Positions 15,861-26,338 are shown, numbered from the stretch's first letter. The stretch: 64,000 nucleotides of DNA from Sandaracinus amylolyticus (GCF_000737325.1 NZ_CP011125.1:2294001-2358000), one strand, 5' to 3'. The notes: a model not told the origin generated them from the sequence alone. Program-made: numbers and translations.

Positions 15861-16916
15861 TCACTCCACGCGGAAGACGGTCTGCGTGCTCGGCGTCTCG
15901 CTGCCCGTCGACCAGTTCAGCCCGAGCGCGTCGAACGGGAACGCGCACGCGTCGGTGAACGAGTGGCAGCCGGCGCCGGTCGCGACGTCGACGTCCGCCT
16001 TCACCTCCGCGAGATCGACGATGATCGCGTCGCTCTCGGGATCGAATCCGTCGAGGTCGATGCTCGGACGGTTGGGCCGCGCGCAGCCCGTCACCGGCAT
16101 GCCCATCGCGGGATCGCCGCTGCACATCGTCGAGCCGACGTGCGTGAAGTGCGTGTTCGGTGCGTCCCCGGCCGTGCGCGTCACGCCCGAGAAGAAGAGG
16201 TGCCCGCCGCGCCAGCTCCAGAAGAGGCTCGTGCGGTTCAGCGGCGAAGGGAGCGACGTGAGGTCGGCGTGGTTCAGCGCGAACGGCACGCCGATGCGGA
16301 AGCGGAGGCCGACGTAGTCGCCCGCGGGCACGGTGCCGCGGATCGTGTCGCGCGTCTCGGCGTCGCCGCTGTCACACGTGCCGGTCGCGTCCTCGAAGTC
16401 GATCAGCGCGACGCCCATGTGCTGGAAGTCGTCCTCGGACATCGCGAGCGCGACCTCCTCGCCGCGCGCGTCGACGAGCCGCACGTCGTGCACGTAGAAG
16501 CGGAAGTCGACGGGGCTCGCGAGCACCGCGGGCGAGCCCATCGTGTACGTCGACTCGCAGTCGAACGCCTCGCTGCCCACGCGCGGGACGAAGCGCACGA
16601 CGACGTCCCGAGGCCCCGCATCGCTCGGCACGTACGCGTCGGTCGGAGCGCCCGCATCGCCCGAGCCGGCGTCGGTCTGCGGCGCGCAGAGCGCGAGGCA
16701 CGACGCGAGGCGCGCCTCGCACGCGGTGACGACGCCCGCGTGCCCGAGCTCGTCGCACTCGGCGATCGCCGGGTCACCGGGCGCGACGTCGTGACAGGCC
16801 TCGGAGACGAAGTCGCACGCGTTGCGATCCGCGGGCGCGTCGTCGCCGCACGCTGCGGTGGTGATCGTGACGAGGAGCGCGGAGAGGAGCCGTGGACGAA
16901 GGAAGCGGTCGTGCAT
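15861..16916 (-). CDS. mbnP: MbnP-family copper-binding protein partner (metallo-mystery pair), lipoprotein
   Basis: The signal peptide ends T-I-T-T-A-A-C, a lipobox. After a Cys-rich low-complexity spacer comes the conserved MbnP domain: F-R-F-Y-V-H-D-V-R-L-V, then F-A-L-N-H-A-D-L, then S-L-F-W-S-W-R-G-G-H-L-F-F, with several Cys placed as in the four-Cys motif of the family. The family is always paired with an MbnH di-heme enzyme; in the characterised pair, MbnH oxidises a Trp of MbnP to kynurenine and MbnP binds copper. Here the pair is a tight two-gene operon with MbnP first. A copper-handling role at the cell surface is inferred from the family. Confidence 0.88.
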   Translation of the reverse strand: MHDRFLRPRLLSALLVTITTAACGDDAPADRNACDFVSEACHDVAPGDPAIAECDELGHAGVVTACEARLASCLALCAPQTDAGSGDAGAPTDAYVPSDAGPRDVVVRFVPRVGSEAFDCESTYTMGSPAVLASPVDFRFYVHDVRLVDARGEEVALAMSEDDFQHMGVALIDFEDATGTCDSGDAETRDTIRGTVPAGDYVGLRFRIGVPFALNHADLTSLPSPLNRTSLFWSWRGGHLFFSGVTRTAGDAPNTHFTHVGSTMCSGDPAMGMPVTGCARPNRPSIDLDGFDPESDAIIVDLAEVKADVDVATGAGCHSFTDACAFPFDALGLNWSTGSETPSTQTVFRVE

Positions 16917-17036
16917 GCGCGCTTGGTACGACGCGCTCCGAGCCGAGGTAATGCGGCATCTCGTCGCACGGCACGACCGTCACGCGCTCGCGCGCCACCA
17001 GCCGGACGAGACCCCAGCGTGGATCCGACGCGCGCG

Positions 17037-17783
17037 CTAGCCGATGCGGAAGTCGCTCACGAACTCGACGTCGGGCGCGGGATCCGGCGCGTACGGCACC
17101 TTCTGCGTCTCGAGCAGCACCACCGTGCAGTCGGGGTACATCGCCTTCGCGAGGTTGCAGTTCGCCGGCTCGTTGTCGAAGAACGCGACCAGGTCGCCCA
17201 GCCGGTCGAGCGTGGGCAGCGCGCCGCGCTTGAACGCCTCGTCGGGCAGGTTCGCGTCGGGCTTGAGCACCAGCTCGGTCCCCGCGATGCCGATCGGAAA
17301 GCCCGAGTCGCGCAGGCTCGCCACCGTCCCGAGGAACATCCCGGGGATGTCGCGCCCGGTGAGGTAGACGATGATGCCCCCCGCCTCGTGGCAGGCGCGC
17401 ACGTACTCGGCCGCCCCGTCGAGGGGCGTGTCGTGCTGCAGGTAGTCGTCGGTGAAGAAGCGGTCGTGCCAGTACCGCGTGACGTCGGCGACGACGCTCG
17501 CCGCGGTGATGCCGCAGCCGCGCAGGGTGTCGCTCAACAGATACTCGATGCGCTCGCTCGACAGGGTCGCGAGCGCGTCGGCGACCTCGGGCTCCGACTC
17601 GACGACCTCTTCTCGATACTCCATCAGGATCTCGAGCGTTCGCGGGCGGTTGTCGTAGAGGGTCGCGTCGAGATCGAACACCACGACGGGCGTGCGCGCG
17701 CCCTCGATCTCACTCCACCCGGCGACGCGCTCGAGCGCGGCGCGGAGGACGTTCGTCTGATGGGGAAGGGGGGGCGGTCGCAC
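17037..17783 (-). CDS. HAD-superfamily hydrolase
   Basis: About 248 residues from a GTG at 17783. Motif I is V-V-V-F-D-L-D-A-T-L-Y (DxDxT, nucleophile Asp), motif II is I-V-Y-L-T-G-R-D, and the late acidic motif is L-V-A-F-F-D-N-E-P. These define a HAD phosphatase-type enzyme with a helical cap between motifs I and II. The substrate is unknown; the L-T-G-R and D-N-E-P forms recall nucleotidase and polynucleotide-phosphatase-like HADs. The longer upstream open frame has no coding character. A -35/-10 pair at 17791-17820 places the transcript start within a base or two of the GTG, so the message may be leaderless. Confidence 0.85.
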   Translation of the reverse strand: MRPPPLPHQTNVLRAALERVAGWSEIEGARTPVVVFDLDATLYDNRPRTLEILMEYREEVVESEPEVADALATLSSERIEYLLSDTLRGCGITAASVVADVTRYWHDRFFTDDYLQHDTPLDGAAEYVRACHEAGGIIVYLTGRDIPGMFLGTVASLRDSGFPIGIAGTELVLKPDANLPDEAFKRGALPTLDRLGDLVAFFDNEPANCNLAKAMYPDCTVVLLETQKVPYAPDPAPDVEFVSDFRIG

Positions 17784-17790
17784 GGGCGCG

Positions 17791-17820
17791 AGATTAGCTT
17801 GCGCGTGACGACGCGGGCAA
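17791..17820 (-). promoter_or_regulatory. Promoter of the HAD hydrolase gene
   Basis: On the minus strand TTGCCC (17820-17815) and TAATCT (17796-17791) are separated by 18 bases. Only seven bases separate the -10 box from the GTG start at 17783, so transcription would begin at or next to the start codon. The geometry matches the promoter at 26303-26332. Confidence 0.5.
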
Positions 17821-18109
17821 CGACGCGTTGCGTTCCGGGGACGCGGCCCCATATGCGTTGCGGCTCGGCCCTGGGCCTCGCATACTCGGCTCCACTCAGC
17901 GTTATTGGGCCAGGCCGACAGGCCTCCGAAGCCGTGATTCCCGTGGCTTTCCACCACGCACACGGCGCCTTCTCCAGGGGGGAGGAGGAGGAGGGGGTCG
18001 GTCGACCCGAGACGTTCTCCGCAGCGTTCCTCGAGAGCTGCACCGTTCCTCGAGAGCTGCATCCTTTTTCCGGCGAACCCAGCCGTTCTCTCCGGAAGAG
18101 ACCCGAACG
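17821..18109 (+). promoter_or_regulatory. Intergenic control region before the response regulator, with 19-bp spaced direct repeats
   Basis: About 290 bases without a convincing gene. The most notable content is a perfect 18-base direct repeat, CGTTCCTCGAGAGCTGCA, at 18025-18042 and 18044-18061. Each copy carries a CTCGAG palindrome and the two are offset by 19 bases. A third partial match lies near 18083-18097. Tandem sites at about two helical turns are typical of operators for dimeric regulators. They lie 50-85 bases before the ATG at 18110. The rest is mixed G-rich sequence with no clear core promoter. Confidence 0.45.
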
Positions 18110-18658
18110 ATGGCCGACACGCGCGAGATCGATCTCCAGCTCGAAGCACCCGAAGACGTCGTGACCGCTCCGTCGGTCGCGGACAGGTTGGTCGCGGACG
18201 AGGCCGTCACGGCCGAGGTGGTCGCCAAAATGCCGCGCGAGAGCGGCGTCCTGGTGGTCGAGGACGACCCCGACACCCAATGGCGCCTCGCGAGGATGCT
18301 GACGGTGCACGGCGCGCGCGTCGTGGGCACCAGCTCCGGCGAGGCCGCGCTCGCGGTGATCGCGCAGTGGCCTGCGGACCTCGTGCTGATCGATCAGGGG
18401 CTGCCCGGCATCAGCGGGCTCGAGGTCGCGCGACGCATCCGCCAGGAGCACCCCGGCATCCCGGTCGTGCTGATGAGCAGCGAGGAGAGCCACGACCTGC
18501 GGCTCGCCGCGAAGGTCGCGGGCGCGGCGCTGATGTTGATCAAGCCGTTCCGCGTCGAGGTCCTGTTCGAGCTGCTGCAGCGGCTGACGAGCGCGGGCGC
18601 GGAGCTGGTGGAAGAGCTGGTCGACGGCGGCGACGGCGAGCTCGCCCCCGCCGAGTGA
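18110..18658 (+). CDS. Single-domain response regulator with N-terminal extension
   Basis: 182 residues. An acidic N-terminal extension of about 40 residues precedes a CheY-like receiver domain: V-L-V-V-E-D-D-P-D (acidic pocket), D-L-V-L-I-D-Q-G-L-P-G (phosphoacceptor Asp), V-L-M-S-S-E-E (Ser switch residue) and M-L-I-K-P-F (invariant Lys-Pro). There is no DNA-binding or enzymatic output domain; the C-terminal tail is acidic. Such proteins act by protein contact in phosphorelays. No histidine kinase is adjacent. It has its own upstream control region and terminator, so it is probably monocistronic. Confidence 0.9.
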   Translation: MADTREIDLQLEAPEDVVTAPSVADRLVADEAVTAEVVAKMPRESGVLVVEDDPDTQWRLARMLTVHGARVVGTSSGEAALAVIAQWPADLVLIDQGLPGISGLEVARRIRQEHPGIPVVLMSSEESHDLRLAAKVAGAALMLIKPFRVEVLFELLQRLTSAGAELVEELVDGGDGELAPAE

Positions 18659-18678
18659 TACACACGATGCGATGACGC

Positions 18679-18717
18679 GAGCCCCGCCGCCGAGAGGCGC
18701 GGGGCTCACTGCGTTTT
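18679..18717 (+). terminator. Intrinsic terminator after the response regulator gene
   Basis: A perfect 9-bp stem, GAGCCCCGC (18679-18687) with GCGGGGCTC (18699-18707), an 11-base loop, and a short T-run (GTTTTC) a few bases after it. It lies 20 bases past the stop of the response regulator gene. Confidence 0.7.
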
Positions 18718-18791
18718 CGCGCTCGCGGACTCGCTGAACGACCGGGGCGCTGCGAGCTTCGCTCGCGACGCTCTGTTACAGTCGGCGCGAC

Positions 18792-20735
18792 GTGGGAGCC
18801 TCCTCGCTTCGCCCCGCGCGTGCAGTGTCGTTGCGCCGCGCCCTGACGGTCCTCTTCACTGCGCTCGCGCTCGTCTGCGCGGCCACGGTGCTGTCCGACG
18901 CGCCGATCGCGATCGGTCAGCTGCGCGGTGCGGGCGCGGCGATCATGGAGGTCTCGGAGGTGCGCCCGGGCATGCGCGGGTACGGGCTCACCGTGTTCCG
19001 CGGCACGCAGCCGGAGCGCTTCGAGGTCGAGGTCATCGACGTCCTGCACGACTTCCGGCCCGATCAGGACCTCATCCTCGTCCGCACGATCCATCCGATC
19101 CTCGAAGAGGCGCCGACCGTCGGCGGGATGAGCGGCAGCCCGATCTACCTCGAGGATCGGCTCGTCGGTGCGTACGCGTACGGATGGCCCTACGGGCGCC
19201 AGCCCGTCGCCGGCGTCACGCCGATCCGCAGCATGCTCGCCGAGATCGATCGGCCGGTGCGCCCCGACTCGTTCCCCGGCGCGGTGCCGATGCCGGCGAC
19301 GAGCGGCGCGCGTCCGGCGCGCCGTCCCGAGCTCCGCGGCGCACGACCCTATCTCGGCACCGAGCCGCGCGGCGCGCTCGCGGCGCTCGAAGAGCAGTCG
19401 CGCCGTCTCGCGATCCCGCGCACCGCCGGCACCAGCGGGGCGTCGATGATCCCCGCGTCGACGCCGCTGCTCGTCGGCGGGCTCGAGCCCTCGGTGGTCG
19501 CGATGCTCAGCGAGCACCTCGCGCCGTTCGGGCTCGACGTGCTGCAGGCGGGCGGCGGCGGGGCGAGGGCGGCGACCACGAGCGGTCCGCCGGCGCGCTT
19601 CGTCGACGGCGGCGGGCTCGCGGTCACGCTCGCGCGCGGCGACATCGCGTCGAACGTCGTCGGCACCGTCACCCACGTGCAGGGGGATCGCCTCGTCGCG
19701 TTCGGGCACCCGATGCTCGAGGCGGGCGAGACCGGACTGCCCACGGCGGTCGCGCGCGTGCTGCACATCCTCGCGAGCTTCCAGCGCTCGTTCAAGATCG
19801 CCGAGCCCGTCGCGCCGGTCGGCGCGCTCGTGCAGGATCGACAGGCGACGATCGTCGTCGATCAGCAGCTGCAGCCCGCGATGATCCCGGTGCGCCTGCG
19901 CTTGACCGGCGTGCCCGACGCACAGCGCAGCGAGTGGAATTTCGAGGTCGCGTCGCACCGCGCGCTCACGCCGCTGCTCGTCTTCACGAGCATCACGAAC
20001 GCGGTGAAGTCGGTCGCGGCCGATCACGCCGACGTGATGTTCGATGCGACGAGCCGCGTGTGGATCGACGGGCGCGGCGCGCCGGTCGAGGTGCACGACA
20101 CCGGCTTCGCGGCGACCGGTCCCGCGTCGTCGAGCGCGCTGCAGCAGCTGCGAGGCTTCGATCTCGTCGAGCTCGCGTTCGTGAACCCGTTCGTCGTCAC
20201 GCGCCCGACGCGCATCGAGATCGAGCTCGCGATGCGCTTCGCGCACGAGACTGCGGAGATCGTCGACGCGTCGGTCGCGAGCACCGAGGTCGATCCCGGC
20301 GAGCGCGTGAACGTGCGCGTGGTGCTGCGGCGCTACGGCATGCCCGAGGAAGTGCGCATGGTGCCGGTCGACGTGCCGGAGAGCGCGGCCGGGCAGAGCA
20401 TCTCGGTCATGGTGCAGCCGGGCTCCGAGGTGGAGCTCGAGCGGCCCGAGCCGCGCACGCTCGATCACGCGATCGACGCGGTGCGCGAGCGCTACCCGCG
20501 CACGTCGCTCGTCGTCTCGACGCGGCTGCCGGGCTCGCGCGGATTGCGCATGGCGGGCCACGTGGTGCGCTCGCTGCCGGGCTCGGCGCTCGATGCGCTG
20601 CAGCAGGCGGGCGACTCGGATCGCGCGCGTGCGTTCGTCACGCATCGGCGCGCCGAGGTCCCGATGGATGTCGTGCTGAGCGGTGGAGCACGGGTGGAGC
20701 TGAGCGTGCGTCGCGTCGCGCGCGCGGCGGACTGA
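18792..20735 (+). CDS. SpoIVB-type peptidase S55 domain protein, exported
   Basis: 647 residues with an N-terminal signal or anchor helix (about 15-35). Residues about 50-260 carry the S55 pattern: V-R-P-G-M-R-G-Y-G-L-T-V-F, then T-V-G-G-M-S-G-S-P-I-Y (residues 109-119, with the active-site Ser), then G-H-P-M-L further on. SpoIVB is the self-cleaving PDZ-containing serine peptidase that triggers sigma-K activation in Bacillus sporulation. In myxobacteria this domain occurs in exported proteins of unknown target. The remainder has Ig-like strands. The GTG start lies nine bases after TTACAGT. The next gene follows after 16 bases and is probably cotranscribed. Confidence 0.85.
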   Translation: MGASSLRPARAVSLRRALTVLFTALALVCAATVLSDAPIAIGQLRGAGAAIMEVSEVRPGMRGYGLTVFRGTQPERFEVEVIDVLHDFRPDQDLILVRTIHPILEEAPTVGGMSGSPIYLEDRLVGAYAYGWPYGRQPVAGVTPIRSMLAEIDRPVRPDSFPGAVPMPATSGARPARRPELRGARPYLGTEPRGALAALEEQSRRLAIPRTAGTSGASMIPASTPLLVGGLEPSVVAMLSEHLAPFGLDVLQAGGGGARAATTSGPPARFVDGGGLAVTLARGDIASNVVGTVTHVQGDRLVAFGHPMLEAGETGLPTAVARVLHILASFQRSFKIAEPVAPVGALVQDRQATIVVDQQLQPAMIPVRLRLTGVPDAQRSEWNFEVASHRALTPLLVFTSITNAVKSVAADHADVMFDATSRVWIDGRGAPVEVHDTGFAATGPASSSALQQLRGFDLVELAFVNPFVVTRPTRIEIELAMRFAHETAEIVDASVASTEVDPGERVNVRVVLRRYGMPEEVRMVPVDVPESAAGQSISVMVQPGSEVELERPEPRTLDHAIDAVRERYPRTSLVVSTRLPGSRGLRMAGHVVRSLPGSALDALQQAGDSDRARAFVTHRRAEVPMDVVLSGGARVELSVRRVARAAD

Positions 20736-20751
20736 AGAACGAACGACACGA

Positions 20752-22881
20752 ATGAAGACCCGAGCCCGCGTCCTCCTCCTCACCGCTCTCTCTCTCGTGT
20801 CGTCGAGCATCGTGGTCGGGCTCGGCGCCTCGAGCGCGGGCGCGGTGGCGACACGCTCGTTCGATCTCGACGACGCGACGTCGCTCGCGGCCGGTGAGCT
20901 GCAACGCACCGCGGTGTACTCCGACGGGCGTGTGACGCCCGGGCTCGAGCTGCGCCGGCTCGGTCTGCCCGACGACGTCGCGCTCGTGTGGTCCTCGGCG
21001 CGCGCCGCCGACGGCACCGTGTATCTCGGCACCGGCAACGACGGGCGGGTGTTCCGGATGCGCGGCGACGCGGTCGAGCAGTTCGCGCAGACGGGTCAGC
21101 TGCTCGTGAGCGCGCTCGCGATCGGTGACGGCGGCGTCGTCTATGCGGGCACGCTCCCCGAGGGGCGCATCTACGCGATCGACGCGAGCGGCGCGGTGCG
21201 CGAGCTCGCGCGGCCCGACGCGACCGAGCACGTGTGGAGCCTCGTGTGGGACGCGCGCCGTCGCGTGCTCTTCGCGGCGACGGGGCCCGAGGGACGCATC
21301 TACGCGATCGCGCCCGATGGGTCCGTGCAGACGTGGTGGGACTCGAGCGCGACGCACGTGATGAGCCTCGCGCTCGCCGACGATGGCGCGCTCTACGCGG
21401 GGACGAGCGACGATGCGATCGTCGTGCGCAGCACCGCGCCCGGTCGCGTCGAGGTCGTGCACGACTTCCCGGGCAACGAGATCACGTCGCTCTCGTGGCG
21501 CGCGGGGCGTCTCGCGGTCGCGGCGAACGAGTTCCCCGAAGCGCCCGCGGTGTCGTCGGGCGGTGCGACGAAGCACAGCGCGACGAGCGCGCGCGCATCG
21601 CGCCCGCGCCCCGGCAAGGCGCGCGTGTGGACGGTCGGCACCGATGGTCGCGCCGAGCGCGTCTGGGGCCAGGAAGAGGGCCACGTCACGCAGCTGCAGA
21701 TCGCGGACGACGGCACCGTCTTCGCGGCGATCGGACACGACGGGCGCGTCGTGCGCATCGCGCCCGATCGCACGAGCGCGGTGTGGGTCGACGTCGACGA
21801 GCGACAGGTGCTCTCGCTCGATCTGCTCGGGGCGCAGCCGTATCTCACGACCGGCGACGGCGCGGCCGTGTACCGCGTGCTCGCCGAGCGGCCGCAGCAG
21901 GCGATCTGGCAGAGCAAGGTGCTCGACGCGGACTTCCCCGCGCGCTGGGGCCAGCTCACGTGGCGCGGCCGTGGACCGATCGAATTCCAGACGCGCAGCG
22001 GCAACACCGAGCGCCCCGACGCGTCGTGGAGCGAGTGGAGCTCGAGCCTCTCCGCGCCGGGCCCGATCCGCAGCCCGGCCGCGCGATTCCTGCAGATCCG
22101 CGCGATCTTCGGCAACGATCCGAGCGCGACGCTGCGTGCGGTGACCGCGTATTACCTCCCGCAGAACCAGCGCCCGGTCGTGACCGACGTCGGCACGAAG
22201 GCGCGCACGAAGCGCGGCGCGTCGAGCACGACCGAGGGCACGTCGAGCGCGCCGACCGTCCCCGCGGTGCGCGACCTCGACGCGCTCCCGTCGCCGTCGC
22301 CGAACGTCGGGCTCACGTGGCGCGTCGACAACCCGGACTCCGATCGCATCCGCTATCGACTGCGCTATCGCGAGGAGAGCCAGCGCACGTGGCGCGACAT
22401 CCTCCGCGAGCACGAGACGCTGAGCGCGACCGAGTACACGTGGAACACGAGCGCGGTGCCCGACGGCTGGTACGTGATCCAGGTCGAGGCGAGCGACGAG
22501 CTCGGCAACCCGGCGTCGCTCGCGCTGCGCTCGACGTTCGAGTCGGAGCCGATCCTCGTCGACAACCACGCGCCCGTGATCGAGCCGCTCGGCGCGAACG
22601 GCGCGCGCGTGACCGGTCGCGCGGTGGACACCGTGGGTCCCATCGCGCGCCTCGAGCACGCGGTCGACGGCGGTGAGTGGCTCGTCTTCTTCCCGGTCGA
22701 CGATCTGCTCGACACCCGCGACGAGCGCTTCGAGCTCGACCTCTCGTCGCTCGCGCCCGGCTCGCACATCGTCGCGGTGCGCGCGACCGACGCAGGCGGC
22801 AACGTCGGCTCCGCGGAGATCGAGATCACCGTGCCGGGCGCGGCGGCCACCACGACGACGCCGCGTCGTCGCACGCGGTGA
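20752..22881 (+). CDS. Secreted beta-propeller protein with C-terminal Ig/FnIII-like domain
   Basis: 709 residues. The signal peptide runs about 1-30 (cleavage near G-A-V-A). Residues about 60-400 contain repeated blades of the form D-G-x-V-Y-L/A-G-T-x-x-x-G-R-I/V-Y-A/R (G-T-V-Y-L-G-T-G-N-D-G-R-V-F, V-V-Y-A-G-T-L-P-E-G-R-I-Y, L-Y-A-G-T-S-D-D-A-I), a propeller like NHL or PQQ families. The C-terminal third has fibronectin-like features (Y-R-L-R-Y-R-E-E-S, Y-V-I-Q-V-E-A-S-D-E-L-G-N). It is probably an extracellular binding protein. It follows the S55 peptidase gene closely, so it may be its substrate or partner, which is an inference. It overlaps the next gene by four bases (GTGA). Confidence 0.8.
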   Translation: MKTRARVLLLTALSLVSSSIVVGLGASSAGAVATRSFDLDDATSLAAGELQRTAVYSDGRVTPGLELRRLGLPDDVALVWSSARAADGTVYLGTGNDGRVFRMRGDAVEQFAQTGQLLVSALAIGDGGVVYAGTLPEGRIYAIDASGAVRELARPDATEHVWSLVWDARRRVLFAATGPEGRIYAIAPDGSVQTWWDSSATHVMSLALADDGALYAGTSDDAIVVRSTAPGRVEVVHDFPGNEITSLSWRAGRLAVAANEFPEAPAVSSGGATKHSATSARASRPRPGKARVWTVGTDGRAERVWGQEEGHVTQLQIADDGTVFAAIGHDGRVVRIAPDRTSAVWVDVDERQVLSLDLLGAQPYLTTGDGAAVYRVLAERPQQAIWQSKVLDADFPARWGQLTWRGRGPIEFQTRSGNTERPDASWSEWSSSLSAPGPIRSPAARFLQIRAIFGNDPSATLRAVTAYYLPQNQRPVVTDVGTKARTKRGASSTTEGTSSAPTVPAVRDLDALPSPSPNVGLTWRVDNPDSDRIRYRLRYREESQRTWRDILREHETLSATEYTWNTSAVPDGWYVIQVEASDELGNPASLALRSTFESEPILVDNHAPVIEPLGANGARVTGRAVDTVGPIARLEHAVDGGEWLVFFPVDDLLDTRDERFELDLSSLAPGSHIVAVRATDAGGNVGSAEIEITVPGAAATTTTPRRRTR

Positions 22882-24014
22882 GCGCGCCGACCGAGCCCGG
22901 CGCGCGCCAGCGCCCCATCGACGCGCTCCGAGGCTGGGCGCTGGTCGGCATCGCGCTGGTGAACGTGCCGTGGATCGGGTTCCGCGAGTCGCTGCTCTCG
23001 CTGCTGCGCGATCCCGATGCGCTCGCGCCGATCGATCGCGTCGCGGCGTTCGCCGTCGAGGGGCTCTGCGAGGGGCGCTTCTATCCGATCTTCAGCGCGC
23101 TGTTCGGCTTCGGCACCGGGCTCCTGCTCGATCGCGGCGCGGCGATCTACGCGCGCCGGATCGTCGCGCTGCTGATCTTCGGTGTGCTGCACGCGACGTT
23201 CGGGTGGTGGGGCGACGTGCTGCTCAACTACGCGTTCGCCGGGATCGTGCTCGCGCTGATGGCGCGGCTCGGACCGCGCGCGCTCTTCGCGCTGGCGTTC
23301 GTCTACTTCGCGCTCGCGCAGGGCCTCTCGATCCAGTTCGACACGTGGATGTTCGAGGCCGACGACGCCGCGTCGCTCGCCGAGCAGGCCGCGTACGTCG
23401 AGCGCGAGATGCGCGTCTATCACGACGGCACGTTCGTCTCGATCTCGCAGCATCGATGGAACGAGATGCTGTCGTACTTCGCGACCTACAACCTCAGCTA
23501 CCGCGCGAACGTGCTCGCGATGGCGACCCTGGGGCTCGCCATCGAGCGCAGCGGGATCCACACGCGGCTCCACGAGCACCGCGCGCGCATCGGCGTGCTC
23601 GCGCTCGTCGCGATCGCGCTCGGGATCGGGCTCGGCGTCGCGGTGATGCTCGTCTCGCCGGTGCTCTATCTCGCGTCGGGCGACGTGATGGCGATCGGCT
23701 ACGCGCTCGGGTTCCTGTGGCTCGCGCTGCGCGATCCGAGCGCGCGCTGGCTCGCGCCGTTCGCCGCGGTCGGGCGCACGTCGCTCACCTGCTATCTGGT
23801 GCAGACCCTCTGCTTCACGCTGTTCTTCTACGGCTACGGGCTCGCGATGTACGGCGCGCTCGGGCCCGCCGCGGGCGTGCTCCTCGCGCTCGCGGTCTAC
23901 GCCTTCGAGGCGAGCATCGCGATGCTGTGGCTCCGGCGGTTCCAGCACGGCCCGTTCGAGTGGCTGTGGCGCGCGCTCACGTACCTCCGCGCGCCCGCGA
24001 TGCGACACGTTTGA
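22878..24014 (+). CDS. DUF418-family membrane protein
   Basis: 378 residues from a GTG that overlaps the previous stop (GTGA). The N-terminal R-P-I-D-A-L-R-G-W-A-L-V-G-I-A-L-V-N and the C-terminal G-R-T-S-L-T-C-Y-L-V-Q-T-L match the YeiB/DUF418 family, related to membrane acyltransferases. About ten hydrophobic helices are visible. The family's role is not settled; acyl transfer at the membrane is plausible. Coupling to the propeller gene suggests a common export or surface function. The stop codon sits inside a TTGACG sequence, but no matching -10 box was found 17-18 bases downstream. Confidence 0.85.
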   Translation: MSAPTEPGARQRPIDALRGWALVGIALVNVPWIGFRESLLSLLRDPDALAPIDRVAAFAVEGLCEGRFYPIFSALFGFGTGLLLDRGAAIYARRIVALLIFGVLHATFGWWGDVLLNYAFAGIVLALMARLGPRALFALAFVYFALAQGLSIQFDTWMFEADDAASLAEQAAYVEREMRVYHDGTFVSISQHRWNEMLSYFATYNLSYRANVLAMATLGLAIERSGIHTRLHEHRARIGVLALVAIALGIGLGVAVMLVSPVLYLASGDVMAIGYALGFLWLALRDPSARWLAPFAAVGRTSLTCYLVQTLCFTLFFYGYGLAMYGALGPAAGVLLALAVYAFEASIAMLWLRRFQHGPFEWLWRALTYLRAPAMRHV

Positions 24015-24083
24015 CGCACTGCGGCCACGAAGAAACGACGAAACCCGCCGCGGGAGTGCGTGCTACGCTCGCGCGCTGGGCTC

Positions 24084-25658
<1,575 letters not shown>

Positions 25659-25706
25659 CGATTCGGCTCTGGAAGCGCGGTCGATCCGCGCCCATGCTCT
25701 GGCCCC

Positions 25707-26306
25707 GTGACGATCGCCGATGCCCGCGAGCGCACCGATCCCGAGGATCCGCTGGGGATCCCCGCGGCGCCGATCATCGAGTGGTTCCGCGTCGATGCGA
25801 CGCGCCGCATCGCGAAGCTGCTCGCGATCGGCGCGACCGGGATGGTCGCGGGATCGTTCTCGATCGCGCGGCTCGTGATGACCGCGCCGCACGCCGTGCG
25901 CTACGCGACGCGCTCGCCCGCGCGGTATCCCATCCTGTGGCCCGAGAGCAGCGTCGCGCCGACCACGTTCCTCTGGGCCGCGCTCGGGTTCGCATTGGTC
26001 GTCGGCTGCGGGCTCGTCGCGATCCTCGGGCTGCGGCGGGTCCTCAGCGAGGAGAGCTACCTCGCGCTGCGCGTCGACGGAGTGCTCTTCGCGCACGGCG
26101 AAGCGCGTCGCTTCGTGCGCTGGGAGGACATCGACGACGTGCGGCACGACGCCGCGCGGGACGCGATCGTGTGGGTGCTCGACGGCGACGACCCGTGGGT
26201 CCTCGACGCGCGCTTCGCGGGCGGATCGAACGCGGAGATCGCGAAGAAGGCCGTCACGGTGCGACGCCGCGCGCTCTTCGGGCTCTATCCGCGCGCACGC
26301 GGTTGA
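25707..26306 (+). CDS. Membrane protein with two transmembrane helices and a PH-like tail
   Basis: 199 residues from GTG. Two hydrophobic segments (about 38-58, K-L-L-A-I-G-A-T-G-M-V; and about 85-110, F-L-W-A-A-L-G-F-A-L-V-V-G-C-G) are followed by a strand-rich cytoplasmic part (L-A-L-R-V-D-G-V-L-F-A to V-R-W-E-D-I-D-D-V), the pattern of bacterial PH-domain or YcxB-like tails. The function is unknown. It lies 48 bases after the kinase gene. Its stop codon overlaps the -35 box of the next gene. Confidence 0.7.
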   Translation: MTIADARERTDPEDPLGIPAAPIIEWFRVDATRRIAKLLAIGATGMVAGSFSIARLVMTAPHAVRYATRSPARYPILWPESSVAPTTFLWAALGFALVVGCGLVAILGLRRVLSEESYLALRVDGVLFAHGEARRFVRWEDIDDVRHDAARDAIVWVLDGDDPWVLDARFAGGSNAEIAKKAVTVRRRALFGLYPRARG

Positions 26307-26332
26307 CCCCTTCGCCGCGGGCTGGATACGCT
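26303..26332 (+). promoter_or_regulatory. Promoter for the gene at 26339, predicted leaderless
   Basis: TTGACC (26303-26308) and TACGCT (26327-26332) are spaced by 18 bases. The GTG start lies only six bases past the -10 box, where transcription should begin. The -35 box shares its TGA with the stop codon of the preceding gene. Confidence 0.65.
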
Positions 26333-26338
26333 CGCGGC

